From assembly GCA_045544195.1 (NCBI GenBank), contig JAZPYO010000062.1, positions 87,541 to 151,540 of the forward strand: 64,000 bases of DNA, in the 5' to 3' direction. The notes under the pieces are model-generated. The model had not been told where the DNA came from. It worked only from the letters and a program-made list of their open reading frames with translations, and ran no database searches. Shown piece after piece: positions 51,810 to 60,111 of the stretch; position 1 is the first letter of the stretch, and the number at the start of each line of letters is the position of its first letter. This DNA is from RGIG7213 sp045544195 (lineage in GTDB: Bacteria; Bacillota; Clostridia; Oscillospirales; CAG-272). The position numbers were made by a program, and so were the translations under genes.

Positions 51810-52604
51810 TTATTTCTCCTTTCGGTCAATACCGAAAAATCTCAATGCGTTTTCATAAGTGATTTGGCATATATCATCGTACGAAACGCCCTTTATTTCC
51901 GCCAATACCTCGGCGGTATGACGCATAAGTCCGCTGTGGTTCATTTTGCCTCTGTGCGGAACGGGTGAAAGATACGGACAATCCGTTTCTATCATTATCA
52001 TATCAAGCGGCGCTGCCTTTGCAGCTTCGATGACGCTTTTTGCGTTTTTAAATGTAAGGCTTCCCGAAAATGATACGTAATGTCCCATTCGTGTAAGCTG
52101 CTTTACAGCTTCAGCGCTTTCAGAGCAGCTATGCATCACAACTCTTATGTTCCTGAATCGTCTTATCATATCAAAAACGTCGCCGTGTGCATCCCTGTCG
52201 TGTATAACAGCGGGCAGAGATAACTGTTCTGCAAGCTCAAGCTGGGCGTAAAACCAACGCTTTTGTACGTCCTTAGGTGAAAAATCATAATGGTAATCGA
52301 GCCCTATTTCTCCTATTGCGACGGCTTTTTCGTGCTTTGACATTTCAGCTATCTTTTGCAGCACTTCGTCCATATCGCTGTATTTGAAGCAATCCGACGG
52401 ATGTATGCCTACTGCGGCATACATCATATCGAATTTTTCGGAAAGCTCTATGCTTTTTTGGCAGGTGTCAAGATTTGTGCCTGCGTTCACGATGCCCTTT
52501 ACATCGCCTGCAAACAGGCTTTGCAAAAGACCGTCAACGGAAAGCGGGTTTTCATCGCTTGAAAAACGTTCGTCGTCGTAATGTGCGTGAGTGTCGAACA
52601 GCAT
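51810..52604 (-). CDS. tatD: TatD-family metal-dependent DNase
   Basis: This 264-residue TIM-barrel hydrolase has the first metal motif DTHAHYDDE (4-12), AIGEIGLDYHYDFSP near residue 95 and ETDCPYLSP near residue 206. TatD proteins are 3'-5' exonucleases or D-Tyr-tRNA-deacylase-like enzymes, and the gene is often next to metG, as here. The usual HCFSGS segment reads HSCSES. The start overlaps the metG stop (TAATG). Confidence 0.93.
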   Translation of the reverse strand: MLFDTHAHYDDERFSSDENPLSVDGLLQSLFAGDVKGIVNAGTNLDTCQKSIELSEKFDMMYAAVGIHPSDCFKYSDMDEVLQKIAEMSKHEKAVAIGEIGLDYHYDFSPKDVQKRWFYAQLELAEQLSLPAVIHDRDAHGDVFDMIRRFRNIRVVMHSCSESAEAVKQLTRMGHYVSFSGSLTFKNAKSVIEAAKAAPLDMIMIETDCPYLSPVPHRGKMNHSGLMRHTAEVLAEIKGVSYDDICQITYENALRFFGIDRKEK

Positions 52605-54526
52605 TATCTTATACGCTCGCCGAGAGGTGTTTCAGGATCAAGGAATATCACCCTTACCTCTTCCTCTCCGCTTGCAAGTATCATACCGTTTGACTCAACG
52701 CCGCGAAGCTTTACAGGCTTGAGGTTTGCTACAAGAATTATTTTTTTGCCTATCAGATCGTTCGGCTTATAGAATTTTGCAATACCCGATACGACCTGAC
52801 GTTTTTCATATCCGAGATCTACCTGCAATTTAAGGAGCTTGTCTGATTTCGGCACGGGCTCACATTCGATTATCTGAGCTGTGCGAAGCTCAACACCCAT
52901 AAAGTCCTCAATGCCTATCTGCTCGACGGGCTCCGGCTTTTGTATTTTAGGCATCGACCTTTCGGCATCCTCCTTGAGAGCCTGCATCATTTTTTCCTCG
53001 TCTACTCTGTTGAACAGAGCATCGCCGTCGGTTATCTTTACGCCGTATTCAAGCGCGCCGAACTGCACATCGTCAAATGTGCGTTTTTCCGTGCCGAGAA
53101 GGTCGAATATTTTAGCTGATGTTTCGGGCATAAACGGCGTGAGCAATACTGCGCCTATGCGGATACATTCAAGCAGATTGTAAAGCACGGTTGAAAGGCG
53201 TTCAGCGTTTGCTTCATCCTTTGCAAGCGCCCAGGGCATCGTTTCGTCAATGTATTTGTTTGCGCGGCGGAGCATAGTGAATATAACGCTTGCAGCCTCT
53301 GCTGTTCTGTATTCATCCATCAGCTTGAAGTATTCTTCAACTGCATTCTTTACCTCGGCTTTAAGCTCTGCATCAGTACCCTCGTCAGATCCCGGAGCGC
53401 GTGTAATACCGCCCTGATATTTGTTTATCATAGCCCCTGTGCGCTTTGTAAGGTTACCGAGATTGTTTGCAAGATCGCTGTTGTAGCGTGTTATCACGCT
53501 TTCATACGTTATAGAGCCGTCATTTGCATAAGGCATTTCGGAAAGAACATAATAACGGCATCCGTCAGCACCGAAATGCTTTATAAGATCGTCAGCGTAT
53601 ATTACATTGCCCTTCGATTTACTCATCTTGTCCTGACCGAAAAGCAGCCACGGATGGCCGAATACCTGCTTCGGCAACGGCTCGCCCAATGCCATAAGCA
53701 CGATAGGCCAATAAATAGTATGGAAGCGGAGTATGTCCTTGCCTATGATATGAACGTCACACGGCCAGTATTTTTTGTAAAGCTCGCCCTTTTCGTTTAC
53801 ATCATATCCAAGACCTGTTATATAATTTGACAACGCATCTATCCATACATATATAACGTGCTTCTGATCAAATTCAACAGGTATACCCCATTTGAAAGAG
53901 GAACGGGAAACACAAAGATCCTGCAAGCCGGGCTTCAAAAAGTTGTTTACCATTTCCTTTTTTCTTGATTCGGGTACGATAAAGTCGGGGTTTTCCTCTA
54001 TATGCTTCATCAGACGCTCCTGATAGCGACTCATAGCAAGGAAGTAAGCCTCCTCCTTCGTCTTTTTTACCTCTGCGCCGCAGTCGGGACATTTGCCGTC
54101 CTTGAGCTGTGTTTCCGTGAAGAAGGATTCACACGGTACGCAATACCATCCCTCGTATTCGCTTTTGTAAATATCGCCCTGCTCATAGAGCTTGTTGAAT
54201 ATATGCGTTACGGCACGCTCGTGATCCTCGTCGGTCGTGCGTATAAATCTGTCATAGCTTGCACCGACACCGTCCCAAAGCTCCTTGATTATTCCGGAAA
54301 CGTTGTCAACGTATTCCTTAGGGGAAATTCCCGCTTCCTTTGCAAGATCCTCGATCTTCTGACCGTGCTCGTCAGTTCCTGTGAGAAAATGCACGTCATA
54401 TCCGCAAAGCCTTTTGTATCTGGCAATGCAGTCTGCAAAAATAACCTCATATGTATTGCCTATATGGGGCTTTTTTGAAGCATAGGCAATAGCGGTAGAT
54501 AAATAAAATTTTCCTTTATTCTCCAT
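52604..54526 (-). CDS. metG: Methionyl-tRNA synthetase
   Basis: This 640-residue class I synthetase has HIGN (21-24), a zinc-binding insert with CVPC and CPDC, KMSKS (in GQDKMSKSKGN), and a C-terminal Trbp111/EMAP-like tRNA-binding domain from about residue 535 (IEDFMGVELRTAQI). The frame is open to 54625, but ATG 54526 has AGGAAGGA upstream and is the conserved N-terminus. It overlaps the upstream membrane protein gene by 11 bp. No T-box leader was seen. Confidence 0.96.
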   Translation of the reverse strand: MENKGKFYLSTAIAYASKKPHIGNTYEVIFADCIARYKRLCGYDVHFLTGTDEHGQKIEDLAKEAGISPKEYVDNVSGIIKELWDGVGASYDRFIRTTDEDHERAVTHIFNKLYEQGDIYKSEYEGWYCVPCESFFTETQLKDGKCPDCGAEVKKTKEEAYFLAMSRYQERLMKHIEENPDFIVPESRKKEMVNNFLKPGLQDLCVSRSSFKWGIPVEFDQKHVIYVWIDALSNYITGLGYDVNEKGELYKKYWPCDVHIIGKDILRFHTIYWPIVLMALGEPLPKQVFGHPWLLFGQDKMSKSKGNVIYADDLIKHFGADGCRYYVLSEMPYANDGSITYESVITRYNSDLANNLGNLTKRTGAMINKYQGGITRAPGSDEGTDAELKAEVKNAVEEYFKLMDEYRTAEAASVIFTMLRRANKYIDETMPWALAKDEANAERLSTVLYNLLECIRIGAVLLTPFMPETSAKIFDLLGTEKRTFDDVQFGALEYGVKITDGDALFNRVDEEKMMQALKEDAERSMPKIQKPEPVEQIGIEDFMGVELRTAQIIECEPVPKSDKLLKLQVDLGYEKRQVVSGIAKFYKPNDLIGKKIILVANLKPVKLRGVESNGMILASGEEEVRVIFLDPETPLGERIR

Positions 54527-55352
54527 TGGAGATCCTTCCTTTCTGTGATTCGGAATCGTATGAATAAGCGTAGTTCTGAGAACTGCGTAAAAACGACACA
54601 TATGAGCCGTAGCATAACATGGCATACGGCATTGAGTAAAACGGCACCAGCACTCCCAGCGAGAGCAGTGACAAAAGCCTGCAAGGAATAAGCCGTATGC
54701 TCAGAAAAATATACTCGCAGATATGCCCGCGTATTGAACGAAGGGCATACTGTAAGCTTCCTGTGCAATGGTAAACATTCATCACACAGCTTATTATACA
54801 TAATAAATATAAAGATGTCAATATCATAACTGCGCAAATTATTCCGATAACCGTGCTGAATTCTTCAGCTTCCGCGAAGACGGACAGAGAAAGCAGGCAC
54901 AGTAAAAACGGAATCAGATATGATATAGCAGTTACTGAATATGATAAAAAGAGCTTTCTGAATTCTGCCTTTTCTTTGCAAAGCACAGGTACACTCGACG
55001 TTTGGCTGTTCTGCAAAGAAAAAGCGTAGATCAGTGCTTTTGTGTAAAACGCATATGATAGAAAAAGACAGGAAAATGTCAGTATCGCACAAAAAGAGAC
55101 GGTTAACAGCAATTCGCTTTTTGTGTTCAGCAGGGAAAAGGAATACTGCTCTGCCATACGGTAAAGAATACACGATACAGCTATCGGAAAAAGAAAGAAA
55201 ACAAGGCAGCATACAGAATATATACAAAGCGGTAATGTTTTACCCCCATACATCATCCTCTTTCCCTCATAAATATGAAATGATGAGGATGCAACGCACA
55301 AAGCACCGCAGGTCTTCTTTTTTTGTCCCACAGATAACGTTTTGAAGTCCAT
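54516..55352 (-). CDS. Hypothetical polytopic membrane protein
   Basis: This 278-residue protein has about 40 polar N-terminal residues, five or six hydrophobic helices (from about 42 to 245) and a polar C-terminal tail (SYDSESQKGR). Cysteine and leucine are abundant; no family is recognised with confidence. A GGGGG ribosome site lies 6 bases before ATG 55352 and sits in the 3' arm of a hairpin. The 3' end overlaps the metG start, so it may couple to metG translation. Confidence 0.6.
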   Translation of the reverse strand: MDFKTLSVGQKKKTCGALCVASSSFHIYEGKRMMYGGKTLPLCIYSVCCLVFFLFPIAVSCILYRMAEQYSFSLLNTKSELLLTVSFCAILTFSCLFLSYAFYTKALIYAFSLQNSQTSSVPVLCKEKAEFRKLFLSYSVTAISYLIPFLLCLLSLSVFAEAEEFSTVIGIICAVMILTSLYLLCIISCVMNVYHCTGSLQYALRSIRGHICEYIFLSIRLIPCRLLSLLSLGVLVPFYSMPYAMLCYGSYVSFLRSSQNYAYSYDSESQKGRISNGE

Positions 55353-55390
55353 AAAATACCCCCGTTTTTTAGTGATTATGGGGATATTTT
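55353..55390 (-). promoter_or_regulatory. Hairpin covering the ribosome site of the membrane protein gene
   Basis: On the minus strand AAAATATCCCC (upstream) can pair with GGGGGTATTTT (downstream, containing the Shine-Dalgarno Gs) across a loop of about 17 bases. In the plus direction the same structure is followed by a T run. It could be a translational switch or simply a weak terminator for antisense transcripts. Confidence 0.4.
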
Positions 55391-55405
55391 TTCAGATCTA
55401 ATCGT

Positions 55406-56527
55406 TCAGAATATAAATTTTCCGTTTACAGCAACGTTTTCAATGTCGAATATGCCGTTATGACTGAGCAAAACAAGATCCGCGCGTTTGCCGGCGTGCA
55501 GCGAACCGCAAATATCGTATATTCCCACCTGCCTTGCAGGGTTTGCCGTGGCGCATATAAGCGCTTCTTCAAACGGTATTTCTGCAAATTCCATAAGGTT
55601 TTCTATTGCCTTCGGCATACTTAAAGCAGAGCCTGCGATAGTGCCGTCAGCGGTGGTTATTTTTCCGTTTGATACGGTAACCGGGATTTCTGAAAGACTG
55701 TAATTTCCGTCCGGCATTCCCGCAGCGGCAATAGAGTCAGTCACCAATACGAATTTGTCATTACCCTTGATCTTATATGCAAGGCTGATGACGTTACGGT
55801 CAATATGTATTCCGTCAACGATAAATTCAGCGAAAGCATTGCTTGATAATGCGCAGCCGACGCATCCCGGCTCACGGTGCAGCAATGGGCTCATTGCGTT
55901 GAATGTGTGAGTGAACGATGCAGCGCCTGCATTCAAGGCATCAATACATTGAGAGTAGACGGCATCGCTGTGTCCTATGCCGAAGCTTGCTTTGAGTTTT
56001 TTGCCTTCTGCTATGGCATCAAGAGCATAATTTTCCTCAGGTGCTATCGTGATATGCGATCTGAGCGGTTCAATACGCTTTATCAAGGAGCATATTTCCT
56101 CAGGATGAGGCTTTCGTATAAGCTCTTTTGTGTGACAGCCGGGACGCTTTGAGCTTATATACGGCCCTTCAACGTGTATTCCGTCGATGTTGCACTCAGA
56201 ATTTAACGATGCTTCCTTTATAGCATCTATTGATGAGAGGATACTTTCATATTCAGCAGTCATAACAGTCGGGAAAAGGCTTGTGACACCGCATTTTGCA
56301 TAATGCGACGACAGACTGCATATCTCCTCTGACGAGCAAGCCATAATATCATATCCGTTTCTGCCGTGTGTGTGTATTTCGACAAGTCCGGGGATTATGC
56401 GTACAGCACCACGATCACTCTTTCCGTCATATGTTATGTCCGTTATTATGCCGTTTTCAAAGCTGATAGAGCCGTGTAAGAATCTTTTTTCGTAAGTATT
56501 GAAGATCAGTGCGTTTTCTATTTTCAT
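55406..56527 (-). CDS. nagA: N-acetylglucosamine-6-phosphate deacetylase
   Basis: This 373-residue amidohydrolase removes acetate from GlcNAc-6-P during amino-sugar and peptidoglycan recycling. It has PGLVEIHTHGRNGYD near residues 46-60, the metal-binding Glu in IHVEGPYI near residue 120, GHSDA near residue 186, HTFNAMSPL near residue 207 and VTDSIAAAGM near residue 262. The start overlaps the rsmI stop by 4 bases (ATGA). A nagB gene is not in the window. Confidence 0.94.
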   Translation of the reverse strand: MKIENALIFNTYEKRFLHGSISFENGIITDITYDGKSDRGAVRIIPGLVEIHTHGRNGYDIMACSSEEICSLSSHYAKCGVTSLFPTVMTAEYESILSSIDAIKEASLNSECNIDGIHVEGPYISSKRPGCHTKELIRKPHPEEICSLIKRIEPLRSHITIAPEENYALDAIAEGKKLKASFGIGHSDAVYSQCIDALNAGAASFTHTFNAMSPLLHREPGCVGCALSSNAFAEFIVDGIHIDRNVISLAYKIKGNDKFVLVTDSIAAAGMPDGNYSLSEIPVTVSNGKITTADGTIAGSALSMPKAIENLMEFAEIPFEEALICATANPARQVGIYDICGSLHAGKRADLVLLSHNGIFDIENVAVNGKFIF

Positions 56528-57408
56528 AACAGTTTTTTGTATAATTCGCCTTTCGGTATTTTTCTGTCCTTTGCGGCTGCCTTTATGGCGTCCATTTTCG
56601 CCATACCGCTGTTGATGTAAAAGCTAACGTGCTCCTGCTCGGTCATATCTGCCCAGAATGCGTCCTTGCAGCTTTCCTTGTATCCTTCAACGACTATTAC
56701 AAATTCGCCCTTCGGACGAGTTTCCTTGTAGTATTCAACAGCTTGCGAAAACGTTGTGTTGATTATCTGCTCGTTGATCTTTGTAAGCTCTCTGCACAGG
56801 GCTATCTGCCTGTCGCCGATATTGTCAAGCATATCCTGCAGAGTATCGAGCAGCTTGTGTGGCGCTTCGTAAAATATCAGCGTTCTTGTATCATGCTTTA
56901 TCGATTGCAAAAGTCTTTTTCGGTCTCCCTTTGCTGTCGTCAAAAAGCCTTCAAATGCAAATTTTGCCGTAAAAAGACCGCTTACGGTCAGGGCGGTTAT
57001 CGCCGCACACGCACCCGGTACGGGTACTGTGGGAATGTCAAGGCTTCTGCAAAGCTTAACAAGATCCTCACCCGGATCGCTTATCGCCGGAGTTCCCGCA
57101 TCTGTTACCAACGCGCAGGATTCACCGTTTTGAAGCCGCTCGGCTATTTGTGCTCCTCTTTGAGCCTTATTGTGCTCAAAGTATGACACAAGAGGCTTTT
57201 TTATGCCGTAGTGCATCAATAGCTTCGGTGTATTCCGTGTATCCTCTGCCGCTATGAAATCTACGTTTGACAATACGTGAACCGCACGGTAAGTCATATC
57301 GGATAAATTTCCGATAGGAGTGGATACTATGTAAAGAGTGCCCTTTTCTATTCTGTTTTTTCCGTCCTTTTCTTCATAAAGACGGTCTATGCTTTTCATA
57401 CTGCTCAT
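56524..57408 (-). CDS. rsmI: 16S rRNA (cytidine1402-2'-O)-methyltransferase
   Basis: This 294-residue SAM-dependent tetrapyrrole-methylase-fold enzyme has TLYIVSTPIGNLSDMTYRA (near 24-42), AEDTRNTPKLL, VTDAGTPAISDPG and PVPGACAAITAL, typical of RsmI, plus the extended C-terminal helical part. It methylates C1402 in the decoding centre. It follows trmN6 with a 1-bp gap, a pairing common in Firmicutes. Confidence 0.95.
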   Translation of the reverse strand: MSSMKSIDRLYEEKDGKNRIEKGTLYIVSTPIGNLSDMTYRAVHVLSNVDFIAAEDTRNTPKLLMHYGIKKPLVSYFEHNKAQRGAQIAERLQNGESCALVTDAGTPAISDPGEDLVKLCRSLDIPTVPVPGACAAITALTVSGLFTAKFAFEGFLTTAKGDRKRLLQSIKHDTRTLIFYEAPHKLLDTLQDMLDNIGDRQIALCRELTKINEQIINTTFSQAVEYYKETRPKGEFVIVVEGYKESCKDAFWADMTEQEHVSFYINSGMAKMDAIKAAAKDRKIPKGELYKKLL

Positions 57409-57409
57409 A

Positions 57410-58159
57410 TTATCTGAAAAATCCTTTTGGGAATGATTGATTATCGTAAATATGCTTCATATCGTCCGTATATTCTCCGCCTGCTTCGTTTTTGTATATG
57501 ATGAGCGGCTTTGTCACCATCATTCCCGATGATGCTCCCTTTTTGCCCTTAATAAGCATAAGACAGCTCTCGTGATCGACAGTGGCATAAACGAACGTTA
57601 TTATTTTCGGCTCAATACGTGCGCTTTTCATTGCGTGTATAATGTCGGCGCAACGGTCGGGACGGTATACGAAATAGCAATTTCCGCCGTCCTTAAGCGA
57701 TCTGTAAGCACATTTTGCGAAATCGTATATATCTGCACTCGTTTCGTGTCTTGCTATATATTTTTCCGTGTGCTCGCTGACCTTTCCGCTGTTATCCTTC
57801 ATATACGGGGGATTACATACAAACGAATCGCACTCGCACTCAGGACGGTACGTAAGTACATCCTGACACGTTACGGTCATTCTTTCCTGTACTCCGTTGA
57901 CGGCTGCATTTTCTTTTGCAATTTCGCACAAATGATTTTGCACATCAACGCAAAATGCAGAATGAGCCTTGCCGCCCTTGAGTAACAACAGAGAGATTAT
58001 TCCTGAGCCGCAGCCCGCCTCACATACGGTGCTCTTGGATGAATTTGGGAGAAATGCGGAAAGCAAGTAGGCATCTGTGCCGTACTTCAGACCGAATCTG
58101 TCCTGAATTATGGAGATGTTACAGTTTACCTTATCCAAAATAAAGCCCTCATAAAGCAC
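57410..58159 (-). CDS. trmN6: tRNA1(Val) (adenine37-N6)-methyltransferase-like protein
   Basis: This 249-residue class I SAM methyltransferase has the RFGLKYGTDAYLLSAF opening (21-36), SAM motif EAGCGSGIISLL (46-57) and catalytic VCNPPYM near residue 113, as in TrmN6/YabB. The frame starts at GTG 58159, whose ribosome site and codon lie in the 3' arm of a strong hairpin. TTG 58138, preceded by GAGGG at 7 bases, is a good alternative. It precedes rsmI in the operon. Confidence 0.88.
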   Translation of the reverse strand: MLYEGFILDKVNCNISIIQDRFGLKYGTDAYLLSAFLPNSSKSTVCEAGCGSGIISLLLLKGGKAHSAFCVDVQNHLCEIAKENAAVNGVQERMTVTCQDVLTYRPECECDSFVCNPPYMKDNSGKVSEHTEKYIARHETSADIYDFAKCAYRSLKDGGNCYFVYRPDRCADIIHAMKSARIEPKIITFVYATVDHESCLMLIKGKKGASSGMMVTKPLIIYKNEAGGEYTDDMKHIYDNQSFPKGFFR

Positions 58160-58194
58160 ATTTCCCCCTGCTGAAATGAGCAGGGGGGAATGTG
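58157..58194 (-). promoter_or_regulatory. 16-bp hairpin between ferredoxin and trmN6
   Basis: CACATT..CCCCCTGCT pairs with AGCAGGGGG..AATGTG (58157-58172 with 58179-58194, one G-T wobble), loop of 6 bases. On the minus strand only CTTTATG follows, so it is a poor intrinsic terminator. It encloses the AGGGGGA ribosome site and the GTG start of trmN6, so a translational or mRNA-processing role is possible. Confidence 0.6.
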
Positions 58195-58208
58195 TCTAAG
58201 ATCAAAAA

Positions 58209-58382
58209 TTATTCAGCGGGATTGGGAGCGCCTACAGGACATGCACCTGCGCAAGCACCGCAATCCAGACATTCGTCAGCGTTTACAACGTACTTTCCGT
58301 CTTTTTCGGAAATTGCGCTGACAGGGCATTCAGCCTCGCATGCGCCGCAAGCAACGCAATCGTCATTAATAATATAAGCCAT
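58209..58382 (-). CDS. Small 2[4Fe-4S] ferredoxin
   Basis: This 57-residue protein opens MAYIINDDCVACGACEAECP and has a second set CLDCGACAGACPVGA. The two CxxCxxCxxxCP motifs bind two [4Fe-4S] clusters, as in clostridial ferredoxins, soluble electron carriers for pyruvate:ferredoxin oxidoreductase and hydrogenase. AAGGAG lies 7 bases before ATG 58382, and a consensus promoter lies further upstream. It is the first gene of the minus-strand operon, with a hairpin after it that may protect its 3' end. Confidence 0.95.
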   Translation of the reverse strand: MAYIINDDCVACGACEAECPVSAISEKDGKYVVNADECLDCGACAGACPVGAPNPAE

Positions 58383-58414
58383 CACAGTTCTCCTTATGTA
58401 ATGAATTTTTATTA

Positions 58415-58443
58415 ATTATAGCATACAAAGGGGATTTTGTCAA
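58415..58443 (-). promoter_or_regulatory. Consensus sigma-A promoter of the ferredoxin operon
   Basis: On the minus strand TTGACA (58438-58443), a 17-base spacer and TATAAT (58415-58420), about 35 bases before the ferredoxin start. Confidence 0.85.
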
Positions 58444-58491
58444 TCGATTTTTATTTAATTTTAAAAAAATGAAAAAAATGCAGGTACAGTA

Positions 58492-58520
58492 TTGAAAAAA
58501 TTCAAAATGTGTGATATAAT
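58492..58520 (+). promoter_or_regulatory. Sigma-A promoter of the citrate-synthase-like gene
   Basis: TTGAAA (58492-58497), a 17-base spacer and TATAAT (58515-58520). The gene starts at 58581 after AAAGGAGG. Confidence 0.82.
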
Positions 58521-58580
58521 CAACTTTCAAACAATAATTATAATATTACCGCGAACGTACGATAAAAGGAGGATGCGATC

Positions 58581-60020
58581 ATGGATAAAATGTTTGAACA
58601 TAATAACGATATGAGAGAAATAACCTTTTCACCTCACACGAACGTACTTGAACAAGCGGCATACAAATATCAGCTTCAGGAAAGAGAAACGCCGAATCTG
58701 TACCGCAATCTTTTTGAGTACGATTCGATACCAAAGGTGGCATTCAACCACCGTCACGTGCCGATAAATATGCCGTCAGATATATGGATAACGGATACGA
58801 CATTCCGTGACGGTCAGCAGTCAACGTCACCATTCACCGTAGATCAGATAGTCCATTTGTTCGGATTACTCAGTAAATTGGGCGGCGAAAAGGGAATAAT
58901 AAGACAGAGTGAATTTTTCGTTTATTCACAGAAGGACAGAGATGCGGTTAAGGAGTGTATGGCTCAAGGGTACGAGTTCCCCGAGGTTACAAGCTGGATA
59001 CGCGCAAACGAAAACGATTTCAAGCTCGTAAAGGATATCGGTATCAAGGAAACAGGTATTCTCGTAAGCTGCTCTGACTATCATATCTATAACAAGATGG
59101 GACTTACAAGACAGTCGGCTCTTGATAAATACGTCAATATGGTAGAAAAGGTCATAGACCACGGAATAAGACCCCGCTGTCATTTCGAAGATATTACGAG
59201 GGCTGATTTCTACGGCTTTGTCGTTCCGCTGGCCGAAAGACTGACGCTTCTTGGGGAAAAGTATAACGTTCCCGTGAAGATACGTGCGTGCGATACTATG
59301 GGCTACGGCGTTTCATATCCCGGTGTTGCGTTGCCCAGAAGCGTACAGGGGATCATATACGGCCTTATACACTATTCCGGTGTAAAGAGCGAAAACCTTG
59401 AATGGCACGGACATAACGATTTTTATAAGGTCGTAAGCAATGCGGCAACTGCGTGGCTTTACGGCTGCTCAGGCGTAAACTGCTCGCTTTTGGGAATAGG
59501 CGAAAGAACGGGCAACTGTCCTTTGGAGGCTATGACGATAGAATATGCCTCACTGAGAGGAACAACAGACGGTATGGACCTTTCTGTTATAACTGAAATA
59601 GCTCAGTATTTTGAAAGCGAAATAGGCTATGAAATACCCGCAAGAACGCCGTTTGTCGGAAGAAGCTTCAATACCACGAGAGCCGGAATCCATGCTGACG
59701 GCTTATTGAAGGACGAAGAGATATACAACATATTCAATACGGCGAAAATACTCAAGCGTCCTGCATCTGTTGCGGTTGATTCTCACAGCGGAATTGCAGG
59801 CATTGCACATTGGCTGAACGGATATTTCGCTCTGGTCGGTGATGAAAGAATAGATAAACGCCACCCCGCTATCGTAAAGATGAAGGAATGTGTAGATGAG
59901 TTGTACGCTAACGGCAGAAATACCGTAATGGGCGACTCTGAGCTTGAGGATATGCTGCAAAATATTGACTTTGAGCTTTACAGAAAGCTCGCCCATATTC
60001 ACGTCAAGAAAAAGCACTGA
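58581..60020 (+). CDS. Probable Re-citrate synthase (2-isopropylmalate/homocitrate synthase-like DRE-TIM enzyme)
   Basis: This 479-residue DRE-TIM metallolyase-fold enzyme has the catalytic motif DTTFRDGQQ (72-80), IRQSEFF near residue 107, RCHFEDITRADFYGF near residue 197 and EWHGHNDF near residue 273. It has no C-terminal LeuA leucine-binding domain of normal size. The roughly 60-residue N-terminal extension and the IRQSEFF/EVTSWIRAN segments recall the Re-face citrate synthase described from Clostridium kluyveri rather than LeuA. It would then make citrate from oxaloacetate and acetyl-CoA, leading to 2-oxoglutarate and glutamate. It is monocistronic, with no other leucine gene nearby. The family is certain; the substrate is inferred. 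Confidence 0.75.
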   Translation: MDKMFEHNNDMREITFSPHTNVLEQAAYKYQLQERETPNLYRNLFEYDSIPKVAFNHRHVPINMPSDIWITDTTFRDGQQSTSPFTVDQIVHLFGLLSKLGGEKGIIRQSEFFVYSQKDRDAVKECMAQGYEFPEVTSWIRANENDFKLVKDIGIKETGILVSCSDYHIYNKMGLTRQSALDKYVNMVEKVIDHGIRPRCHFEDITRADFYGFVVPLAERLTLLGEKYNVPVKIRACDTMGYGVSYPGVALPRSVQGIIYGLIHYSGVKSENLEWHGHNDFYKVVSNAATAWLYGCSGVNCSLLGIGERTGNCPLEAMTIEYASLRGTTDGMDLSVITEIAQYFESEIGYEIPARTPFVGRSFNTTRAGIHADGLLKDEEIYNIFNTAKILKRPASVAVDSHSGIAGIAHWLNGYFALVGDERIDKRHPAIVKMKECVDELYANGRNTVMGDSELEDMLQNIDFELYRKLAHIHVKKKH

Positions 60021-60050
60021 TGCATTTTTGATATTTTTTACTTTCATAAT

Positions 60051-60087
60051 AAATCATAACCACCCGTCAAACGGGTGGTTATGATTT
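60051..60087. terminator. Hairpin terminator between convergent genes
   Basis: A perfect 16-bp stem (60051-60066 with 60072-60087, core AACCACCCG/CGGGTGGTT) and a 5-base loop. U tracts are short on both sides, so its strength is uncertain. Confidence 0.7.
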
Positions 60088-60111
60088 AAACGGACTGTAT
60101 TAATATAATAG

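Noticed and set aside
54526..54640. T-box leader before metG
   Set aside because: I looked for the conserved T-box and antiterminator sequence upstream of metG and in other leaders. metG starts inside the preceding gene, leaving no room for a leader.
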